Source: Cyclobacteriaceae bacterium
GTDB taxonomy: Bacteria; Bacteroidota; Bacteroidia; Cytophagales; Cyclobacteriaceae
Length of the DNA: 64,000 nt
Assembly: GCA_016787665.1 (NCBI GenBank)
Contig: JAEUUC010000013.1
Span: forward strand, 310,001 to 374,000
Direction: 5' to 3'
This document shows, in pieces, positions 17,250 to 23,829 of the stretch. The translations under genes were made by a program, and so were the position numbers. Numbering within the stretch: position 1 is the stretch's first letter; the number at the start of each line of letters is the position of its first letter. The notes beneath the pieces are model-generated. The model made no database searches. It was not told the origin of the DNA and was given only the letters and a program-made list of their open reading frames with translations.

Positions 17250-17375
17250 AAGTTTGATGCGCGGGGTGGAGCAAAAAATGTTTGGTGCGGGGTTTTAGGG
17301 CTGTGGGCTCTGCTGAGCCGCTGAGTTTGTGCACGTCTAATCAGGTTGGCAGACCTGGCGACATGATGATACAAC
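17250..17375 (+). repeat. Intergenic repeat, copy H (right part only)
   Basis: The left module is missing: similarity starts at AGTTTGATGCGCGGGGTGGA and runs through TTTGGTGCGGGGTTTTAGGG to the tail CAGGTTGGCAGACCTGGCGA. The copy is thus complementary in extent to copies A, B and J. Confidence 0.87.
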
Positions 17376-17408
17376 TGTTTTTGAAAATGCTCTTTTGAAA
17401 TTTGTCCG

Positions 17409-19772
17409 TCACTCACTTCGCAAACTTTCGGTCGGGTTAGTTAACGCGGCTTTTGCGGAATGAACACCAACCGTAAGAGCAGTCACCGTTAATATGATGA
17501 CACCCACCACTAAAAACCACCACCATTGAACAGCGGCATGATAGGCAAATCCCTCAAGCCATTTATTAATTAAGAGGTAGCCAATGGGTGACGCTATTAC
17601 AATTGAAATGATAACAGGTTTGAGAAAGTCTTTTGATAACAAAATAGCCACTTGCGAGACACTTGCGCCCAGGACCTTTCGTACACCAATTTCTTTTGTG
17701 CGCTTTTCTATGGCGAATACGGTGAGTCCAAACAAACCAAGGCAGGAAATGAAAATGATTATGGCTGTTAAGTATATGGATAGGCGGCCGATCGCTAAAG
17801 CATTTTTAAAAAATCTTTGCAAGTCTGTATCCACGAAACTAATCTCTAAAGGAAATACCGGCTCAAATGTTTTATACACTTTTTCCAGGTAAGCCGTGGC
17901 TTTAAGAGTCTCGCCACTTTTATATCGCACGAAGACGGTCATGGGTTTAACCTCAGATCTTCCGAGTACAAAAATTACCGGAGCAATGGGCGATTCAAAA
18001 TCACGATGGTGAAAATCATTCACAACACCAATAACACTGCCTTCTGTCTTGGCAATCTTTAATCGCTGACCAATTGGGTTTTCAAAGCCCATTTGATTGG
18101 CGCACGTTTCATTAATAATAAAATGGGTTGAGTCCAATTCAAGATCAGATAAAAAGTGTCGGCCCTTTAATAGCTTAAGCCCCAAGGCTTTCACATAGTC
18201 GGCATCGCACACGGTGGTTTGAACTGTCACGGTTTCTCCCGCTGGTATTCCGTCCCAATGGGCATTGTCATTATTGTTAATGTTAACGGGGTGATCATAC
18301 CCTTGCCCCACATATTCAAAAAGCGGGTTTTGAAGTAGTTCTTGTTTAAAACTTTCTATATTATTTAAACTGCCCGGCCTAGGCTGAAAATACAACAGAT
18401 TTTCTTTATCGAATCCCAAGTCCTTGGTGAGCATGTATTGCATTTGATTGTTGAATGCAAATGCCCCGATGATAAGTATGATCGATAATCCAAACTGAAA
18501 GAATACGAGCACACTGCGCAGACCCAATTCACGCTGGTGAGAAAATAAATGCCTTCGTAAAACGGTGATTGGTTTGAAAGAAGAGAGTAGGAATGCCGGG
18601 TAACTGCCTGCCAGCAAGCCAGTAAAAATTGTAATACTCAACAGCCCACTAATCAGATAGCCATCTGAATAATCCAGGATCAGTTTTTTTTCGGTCATGA
18701 AATTGAAAAGGGGTAGGAGTAAATGAACACTCAACAAGGCGAGGATCAGTGATGCAAAAGACAGCAACATGGACTCAATCAGGAATTGCTGAATTAATAC
18801 CGGCCGCGATGCCCCGGCAACTTTTCGAATACCAACCTCCTTCGCCCGTTTAGCGGCTCGGGCAGTGGCAAGATTCATTAAGTTGACGCAGGCTGCAACC
18901 AATATCAAAAGTGAGGCAAGGCTAAGACCAATTACATATACGATTCGGCCGCCACCTGTTTGCACTCCATTTTCAAATTCCCAAAAGAGCCTCCATTCTT
19001 TTACTGGGAAAGGGAAAAGTTTAATCTGACTATTTTCAACATGTGTGTCCGATAAGACATCTTTTATTTTAGCAGAAAAAGATTCAGCGTCTGCTTCCGC
19101 TCTTAATTTCACATACGTAAATGTAGCGTGGTTGCTCCAATCCAGGTTTTTTGACGTGTGTTGCGCATACAACTGGAAAGGAAGTATAAAATCAAACCAG
19201 ATGGTGGAATTTTCAGGTACGTTTTCAAGGACAGCGGTGATGGTGGCGTCCCATTTATTATCAACCCTAAGTACCTTGCCAACTGCCGATTGTCCGGGAA
19301 AATATTTCTCCGCCATTCGTCTCGAGATCACAACCGACTTTAAATCGGGCATGGGCTCGCCTGGATTTCCTTCAATCAAGGGGAATGTAAACAGCTTAAA
19401 GAATGACGTGTCGGCAAAAAAGCCTTCGTGATAGATGGATTGCTGACCGTCAGCAAAGAGCATTTGCCGGGGCCACGAGTAGTGACTTGATACCTCCACT
19501 TCCGGAAAATCATGTTGTAGCTTTTCTGCCAGCGGAGCGGGTGATGCATCGTAGGTAAGAATTTCGCCATCGGAATAGGTTTGGTTTTCCATGATGGCGA
19601 AAATTCGTTCATGATCGTTATGAAAGCGATCATAACGAAACTCATCCATTGCCCACAAAAAGATAAAGATGCTGCACGTAAGCGCCATCATTAAACCGGC
19701 AATATTAATTACCGTGGATAGTTGCTCGCGAAAGAAGTTTCGAAAAGCGATGAAAATGAAATTGCGGATCAT
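17409..19772 (-). CDS. MacB/FtsX-type ABC transporter permease
   Basis: This 787-residue protein has the architecture of the Bacteroidota 'ABC transporter permease' group: a first membrane helix (INIAGLMMALTCSIFIFLW), a periplasmic MacB-PCD domain of about 230 residues, three helices (FtsX domain at about 280-420), a second periplasmic domain and three final helices with the repeat motif KEIGVRKVLGASVSQV near residue 690. KEVGIRKVAGASRPVL marks the first FtsX domain. No ATPase is adjacent. Such proteins export peptides or drugs or signal to the envelope; the substrate is unknown. It is much larger than other genes of the array. Confidence 0.88.
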   Translation of the reverse strand: MIRNFIFIAFRNFFREQLSTVINIAGLMMALTCSIFIFLWAMDEFRYDRFHNDHERIFAIMENQTYSDGEILTYDASPAPLAEKLQHDFPEVEVSSHYSWPRQMLFADGQQSIYHEGFFADTSFFKLFTFPLIEGNPGEPMPDLKSVVISRRMAEKYFPGQSAVGKVLRVDNKWDATITAVLENVPENSTIWFDFILPFQLYAQHTSKNLDWSNHATFTYVKLRAEADAESFSAKIKDVLSDTHVENSQIKLFPFPVKEWRLFWEFENGVQTGGGRIVYVIGLSLASLLILVAACVNLMNLATARAAKRAKEVGIRKVAGASRPVLIQQFLIESMLLSFASLILALLSVHLLLPLFNFMTEKKLILDYSDGYLISGLLSITIFTGLLAGSYPAFLLSSFKPITVLRRHLFSHQRELGLRSVLVFFQFGLSIILIIGAFAFNNQMQYMLTKDLGFDKENLLYFQPRPGSLNNIESFKQELLQNPLFEYVGQGYDHPVNINNNDNAHWDGIPAGETVTVQTTVCDADYVKALGLKLLKGRHFLSDLELDSTHFIINETCANQMGFENPIGQRLKIAKTEGSVIGVVNDFHHRDFESPIAPVIFVLGRSEVKPMTVFVRYKSGETLKATAYLEKVYKTFEPVFPLEISFVDTDLQRFFKNALAIGRLSIYLTAIIIFISCLGLFGLTVFAIEKRTKEIGVRKVLGASVSQVAILLSKDFLKPVIISIVIASPIGYLLINKWLEGFAYHAAVQWWWFLVVGVIILTVTALTVGVHSAKAALTNPTESLRSE

Positions 19773-20000
19773 GGACTTTTGTTGCTATTGTGATTCGAGC
19801 GAGTGTTTAGGTATTAAACGAATAGTAGAAGTTCAGGTTTCTGTTTCTGTTTGTCCTTGTTTTCCTGGTTGACCGGAGTAAGTTGCTCTTAATCCAGCCA
19901 AGGCGTCACGGCATGATGAAAACCCCGCAATTAAGTAAACACGGTGTTGGCATTGTAAGAGCTAAAACGATCAATTTCATTTTTAAAAATTTATTACCGC
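19773..20000. other. Intergenic region upstream of the ABC permease
   Basis: This gap contains the promoter region of the permease, a tail fragment of the intergenic repeat at about 19905-19922 (GCGTCACGGCATGATGAAA) and a piece ACACGGTGTTGGC (19940-19952) like the right boundary of other units. I see no open frame. Confidence 0.55.
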
Positions 20001-20170
20001 CAACGTCTCGCTATATGCGTTCACCAATTGAATATAAACGATCACAACCGTTTTTGATGCGCGGGGAGAGAGAAAATGTTTGTTGCGGGGTTTAGGGCTG
20101 CCGGGTCTGCTGATCTGTTAAGTTTGTGTACGTCTCGGCAGGTTGGAAGACGTGGCGGCATTATGAATAA
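20001..20170 (+). repeat. Intergenic repeat, copy I
   Basis: The copy starts at CAACGTCTCGCTATATGCG (20001) and carries TGATGCGCGGGGAGAGAGAA, GTTTGTTGCGGGGTTTAGGG and the tail GCAGGTTGGAAGACGTGGCG. The usual CACCAAAC arm is CACCAATT, so its pairing with GTTTGTTG is weakened. Confidence 0.88.
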
Positions 20171-20185
20171 TGCCGTTTCTTACTT

Positions 20186-20896
20186 TTACTCAGTCGTTTT
20201 CTTTTTTGTCCTAAAAATCAGTTTCATTAGTAGCAAAAACAAAGTGTGCAGGCCAATGTTGATAAAGTAGTTCACCCATGCGTATTTTACTAGCGGTATT
20301 AAACTAAACAAATATGAGAAAAACCAAACAAGTCCAATCAACATCATTGCCATGAAGACAAGTCCCACAATCATGTTTCTATCAAACTTTCTGTCGGCAA
20401 AAGCTACGAAAGGAAGCAGCATCAAAAAGACAATAAATGAGTAGGAGGAAGTCAATATGTGAATCAGATTTGACCTCCTCCCTGTTGTGTCATAGAACAT
20501 TGTTGGGTCGTTGTTGGGTTGTTTATAATTTTCAACCTTTAAGTTTAGCGAGTCTTGTTGTTGTATTTTTGCGGTACTGTCAATGCCAACAAATTCGAAG
20601 TCCGATATGTCAAAGAAAGAGAAATAGTCTTGAATTGTTTTTCGTGTTAGAATTTCGTTTTCGATTCTATTTAGATGATTTATTAGTCGCTCGTTGTCTG
20701 GGTAGTCAGTCTTTATTCGCTCGAGTTTTTCAATTTGATTTAGTTTGTAACTAGTCGAGATGTAAAATGACAATCCAGTAAAATAGTCGAACACTAAGAA
20801 TGAAAACAACACGGTTAGTAAAAACAGAGACTTTGAGCCAACAGATCTGGTCTTATCTGTGAAGTAAGTCAGGATGTTTGTTAACAAATTATCCAT
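20186..20896 (-). CDS. Membrane protein of unknown function
   Basis: The 236-residue product has a helix near residues 22-42, an extracytoplasmic part of about 90 charged residues and three more helices toward the end. I recognise no domain. The start at 20896 is preceded by an attC-like site (20905-21045), whose CACAACG edge is about 17 bp away, and the stop is about 15 bp from copy I. Its AT-rich codon use matches its neighbours in the array. Confidence 0.6.
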   Translation of the reverse strand: MDNLLTNILTYFTDKTRSVGSKSLFLLTVLFSFLVFDYFTGLSFYISTSYKLNQIEKLERIKTDYPDNERLINHLNRIENEILTRKTIQDYFSFFDISDFEFVGIDSTAKIQQQDSLNLKVENYKQPNNDPTMFYDTTGRRSNLIHILTSSYSFIVFLMLLPFVAFADRKFDRNMIVGLVFMAMMLIGLVWFFSYLFSLIPLVKYAWVNYFINIGLHTLFLLLMKLIFRTKKKTTE

Positions 20897-20904
20897 GATT
20901 CAAA

Positions 20905-21045
20905 GCATTAACCACAACGTTTGTGCTTAGACAGTGAAGGGAATTAGAATCGCATCACTGTCCCACGAACCAAACGTAATTTGAAAAGCTAAACTACAAA
21001 TTTGCACTGAGCCCCAGCCATGTTTATACACTTTGTTGTGCGTTC
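20905..21045. repeat. Imperfect palindromic intergenic site with CACAAC/GTTGTG ends
   Basis: CACAAC (20913-20918) and GTTGTG (21035-21040) form perfect ends about 120 bp apart. An internal hairpin GACAGTG (20930-20936) with CACTGTC (20956-20962) lies nearer the left side. The body is unrelated to the common repeat, but the ends match those of other sites in the array. Confidence 0.7.
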
Positions 21046-21053
21046 GTGCCGTC

Positions 21054-21563
21054 TTACCTCCTTATTTTCCTAGTTCCCTTATCTTTCCCGTCAGCAACTT
21101 TATTTCTCTCAACGGAACCTGTCCCAAAGAATCCACTATAGAACAAGTAAGTAATGCACAAATACAAACTCTTGCTCGGAGTCCAATACCAGTTCCCTAT
21201 AATTCTTGTCCATAGTAAATCCCATATCTCTCCGGTACAATAGAACTTGTATCTGCCCAATGATACAGCCCAAATTATTATCTCTAGAAAACCAGAAATA
21301 ATCGAAGCCATTGTCATGAAGATAACAGCTAAAATGACGAAAAATGTTTTGAATATTGTCGTCAGTAGATTATCTGTGCCCTCAAGAAAATTATAATTAA
21401 CACTCGTATTTTCGTCCGAAGTCTCGCCAAATTGGTTTCTAAATATCTTAATGTATTCAGTTAACTCCGTTTTTCCTGTTATAAAAACTAGAAGAGTTAT
21501 CACAACACTTACAATTGTTAATATTCGAAAGATATTTCTTACATATTTTTTCATTAAGCTCAT
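21054..21563 (-). CDS. Membrane protein of unknown function
   Basis: The 169-residue product has three to four hydrophobic segments (FRILTIVSVVITLLVFITG, LLTTIFKTFFVILAVIFMTMASI, then FLEIIIWAVSL). A small aromatic segment (WYWTPSKSLYLCITYLFYSGFFG) precedes a basic tail. I recognise no family. Two starts are possible (21563 and 21554). It is separated from the next gene upstream by only 20 bp, and from the one downstream by the palindromic site at 20905-21045. Confidence 0.58.
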   Translation of the reverse strand: MSLMKKYVRNIFRILTIVSVVITLLVFITGKTELTEYIKIFRNQFGETSDENTSVNYNFLEGTDNLLTTIFKTFFVILAVIFMTMASIISGFLEIIIWAVSLGRYKFYCTGEIWDLLWTRIIGNWYWTPSKSLYLCITYLFYSGFFGTGSVERNKVADGKDKGTRKIRR

Positions 21564-21583
21564 TTTTTTCTCAATGGCATGAC

Positions 21584-22036
21584 TTATCGCTTTTGTTGTG
21601 AGTTCGTGTTAGTCTCCCACTTATACATCTTTTTTCTAGTTTTTTTATCAGTAATGTTTAGCAGGATTAGTCCTGTCCACCGTTTGTTTACATGCAATTG
21701 TTCAGGTTCCTTATCCAACACTTCAATTTGAATTTTTTCAGCTGACAGTTGATAGGCAAGGAAATCTCTTAAGTTACTATCCATTTGCTCACTTATTGGA
21801 ATTCCGTCAACCACTAAAACTGGAATATCGTCATTATCAGATTTTTCAAATGTCTTTTGTCTAAAGAATCTGTTTTGAATTAAACTAAGTTGTTGTTCTT
21901 TGTCAACCATTTTCAATTCTTTCAACCAAGCTTTGTTTTGCTCAGTTGTCATACCGTATAAATTGTCTGGCGCATGCTGTCCAAACGTGATTGTCGCTAG
22001 CGATATCAACGTAAAAATGAAAATTAGTCTTATCAT
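21584..22036 (-). CDS. Small secreted protein of unknown function
   Basis: The 150-residue product has a signal peptide (IFIFTLISLATITFGQ), then a mostly polar mature part with no family I can name. The last codons (NSQQKR) are encoded by the right-end motif TTTTGTTGTGAGTTCGTG, which in other sites of this region lies just outside the gene, so the reading frame has run into the site. It is the last array gene before copy J. Confidence 0.58.
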   Translation of the reverse strand: MIRLIFIFTLISLATITFGQHAPDNLYGMTTEQNKAWLKELKMVDKEQQLSLIQNRFFRQKTFEKSDNDDIPVLVVDGIPISEQMDSNLRDFLAYQLSAEKIQIEVLDKEPEQLHVNKRWTGLILLNITDKKTRKKMYKWETNTNSQQKR

Positions 22037-22063
22037 GTTTTATTTGTCCTTAGGCATGACGCA

Positions 22064-22148
22064 CAACGTCTCGCTATATACGTTCGGCAAACGAATATAA
22101 ACGATTACAACCGCTTTTGATGGGGTGGAGCTGCGAAAAATGTTTTAA
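22064..22148 (+). repeat. Intergenic repeat, copy J (left part only)
   Basis: CAACGTCTCGCTATATACG, TTCGGCAAACGAATATAAAC and GATTACAACCGCTTTTGATG are typical of the left half. From about 22125 (GGGGTGGAGCTGCGAAAAAT) the match decays and a different, GC-rich sequence begins. Confidence 0.85.
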
Positions 22149-22159
22149 CGGCCTGGCGT

Positions 22160-22300
22160 GACGGAACAGAACGCGCGGCTTTTGGTATTTAACGCCCGGG
22201 CAAGGGACTGCAACGGATACCCCGCAGCAGCGCGGGCCGTGCGGTGGGGGCGAGGAGTAGCAGTGAAAGGCCCGGTGGTGGCGCGCTTCGCGCCACCATG
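22160..22300 (+). ncRNA. GC-rich candidate structured element
   Basis: This segment contains no gene but shows strong stems: GGTGGCGCG/CGCGCCACC (22277-22297), a CCGCGC-type stem near 22220, and CCGGGC (in AACGCCCGGGCAAGG) that can pair with GCCCGG at about 22269-22275. The composition (about 65% GC) and the AAGGGACTGCAACGGATACC core suggest a conserved RNA or repeat; I cannot assign a family. Confidence 0.35.
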
Positions 22301-22321
22301 CCCCAAAAGAGATCAAAGAAA

Positions 22322-22750
22322 TTACATCGGGCAGTTGTTGTAGTACGTAGCGTCCCGCACAATCTTTCCGTTTTCGATGGTAAGCATGGCGCTGATGGGC
22401 AGCCGGAAGGTGGCGCCATCGGGCTGGGTGCCGGTGGCCACAAACTCTACGGCCACGCGGTTGCCGCTGGCTACGAGGGTAACCACCTCATCGTGCAGAT
22501 CGGGAAACAGGGATTGCATCTCGTTGTATTTGATCACGATTTCGGCATGGGTTTGCTGCACGTAGTCGGGGCCAAAGGCGGGGTCGAGAAAATAAGCGGA
22601 GTCCACGTAGTGTTCGGCCATGGCTTTCCAGTGGTGCCGGTTAAACGCAGCAAACATACTGCGCACGATTTTTTCGTTTTCCGCTTCCGGGGTGGGCGAG
22701 GTGTTGCAGGCCGCCAGGGCCCACAACACCACGATACTGATTCTGCGCAT
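22322..22750 (-). CDS. SnoaL/NTF2-like lipoprotein
   Basis: The 142-residue product has a lipoprotein signal (IVVLWALAAC, lipid cysteine C15) and a single SnoaL-like domain: KIVRSMFAAFNRHHWKAMAEHYV opens it and AVEFVATGTQPDGATFRLPI marks the beta sheet. Members of this fold are small enzymes or binding proteins without fixed catalytic residues. It ends with NCPM and lies 2 bp from the DGPF gene, so both are co-transcribed. Confidence 0.83.
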   Translation of the reverse strand: MRRISIVVLWALAACNTSPTPEAENEKIVRSMFAAFNRHHWKAMAEHYVDSAYFLDPAFGPDYVQQTHAEIVIKYNEMQSLFPDLHDEVVTLVASGNRVAVEFVATGTQPDGATFRLPISAMLTIENGKIVRDATYYNNCPM

Positions 22751-22752
22751 GG

Positions 22753-23109
22753 TTACTCTATTTTCATGATTTCGCGCACTTCCACGGTGCCGTCATCGGA
22801 GTTGAGCTGCGGGCAGCCGCGCGAGAGCTCCACGGCTTCGTTGTAATCCTGGGCTTTGATGATCATGTAGCCTCCCACTATGTCCTTGCCTTCGGCAAAC
22901 GGCCCATCGGTGACTACCCGTTTGGTGCCGTGCAGCACTTTGCCCCCGGGGAAGAGGGGCTGGCCATCGCCCAGTTGGTTTTTTGCGGCCAGCTGGCCCA
23001 TCCACGCCTGCCACAGCGCCATTTCGGCCTGCATTTGCTCGGGTGATTGGGTGGCAAAAGCTTCCTGGCTTTTGGCTGAATTGCGGAATACTAACATAAA
23101 GTCTTTCAT
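22753..23109 (-). CDS. DGPF/YCII-domain protein
   Basis: The 118-residue product is a YCII-like protein with the DGPF motif at 68-71 (VTDGPFAEGKD), an N-terminus MKDFMLVFRNSAK and the following GGYMIIKAQDYNEAVELSRGCPQL typical of the family. These proteins are regular genomic partners of ECF42 sigma factors, and one such factor lies 21 kb away at 495-1778. Its role is unknown. The SnoaL-like gene follows 2 bp downstream. Confidence 0.9.
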   Translation of the reverse strand: MKDFMLVFRNSAKSQEAFATQSPEQMQAEMALWQAWMGQLAAKNQLGDGQPLFPGGKVLHGTKRVVTDGPFAEGKDIVGGYMIIKAQDYNEAVELSRGCPQLNSDDGTVEVREIMKIE

Positions 23110-23190
23110 AATGAATTGGGTTTGTTTGCCCTATTGACGGTTGGGGGACACGAATATGGACAAGACGGTTGAAAAATTTATTTTTCCGCT

Positions 23191-23667
23191 ATGGAAATAC
23201 TGTGGATGGTGGTGGGCGGGCTGTTGTTGGTGCTGGGTGTGCTGGGCTGCTTTTTGCCTGCGTTGCCGGGCCCACCGCTGGGTTTTCTGGCGCTGCTGGT
23301 GCAGCAGTTGCGGGCGGAGCCGCCCTTTACAACACGTTTTATACTGGTGTGGCTGGCCGTTGCGCTGGTGGTTACGCTGCTGGATTATTGGATTCCCGTG
23401 TACAGCACGAAAAAGCTGGGCGGCACGCGCGCGGGCATGTGGGGGGCCACGGTGGGCCTTATTGTGGGTTTGTTCCTGGGCCCGTGGGGGTTGGTGATCG
23501 GTCCGTTTTTCGGGGCGATGGCGGCCGAGTTGATGAATAACCAAAATTCGGAGGTGGCGCTGAAGTCGGCCCTGGGTTCGCTGGTGGGATTTTTACTGGG
23601 CACGGTATTGAAGCTGGCTGTTACGGCCGTGATGGGCTGGCACCTGGTGGCCAGTTTTTTTGCCTGA
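23191..23667 (+). CDS. DUF456 membrane protein
   Basis: This 158-residue protein consists of four membrane helices rich in Gly and Leu. The pattern GLLLVLGVLGCFLPALPGPPLGFLALLV and the later GATVGLIVGLFLGPWGLVIGPFFGAMAAEL identify DUF456. It is divergent from the DGPF gene and lies 162 bp upstream of the cbb3 oxidase operon. Function unknown. Confidence 0.85.
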   Translation: MEILWMVVGGLLLVLGVLGCFLPALPGPPLGFLALLVQQLRAEPPFTTRFILVWLAVALVVTLLDYWIPVYSTKKLGGTRAGMWGATVGLIVGLFLGPWGLVIGPFFGAMAAELMNNQNSEVALKSALGSLVGFLLGTVLKLAVTAVMGWHLVASFFA

Positions 23668-23829
23668 TGGTGCAACGCTGCGCGTATTCTTCTTCAACCT
23701 GTCGCCACCCCCTGTGGTGCAGGCTCAATTAAAACATGATAAAAGTCAGGATTTAGCCTAAGAAACCTCATTCGGGTGCGATTTGAGCGGGTCTACTTTT
23801 AGCCTCGAAAAAAAACCAAAACCTAGCGC

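Noticed and set aside
8153..22036. Classical integron with IntI and attI
   Set aside because: No integrase lies in the window and the end boxes (GTTGTGG, GTTGTAG, GTTGGCG) depart from GTTRRRY; kept only as a hypothesis of similar architecture.
8011..22148. CRISPR array
   Set aside because: The repeats are 150-200 bp long, differ from each other and are separated by whole genes rather than by short spacers of equal length.
8011..22148. Insertion sequences or MITEs of a common type
   Set aside because: No transposase gene, target duplications or terminal inverted repeats were found at the ends of the copies; the internal inverted arms lie inside the element.
23668..23829. FNR box upstream of the cbb3 operon
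   Set aside because: No TTGAT-N4-ATCAA-like palindrome is visible in the 162 bp; only AT-rich sequence such as TTAAAACATGATAAAAG.
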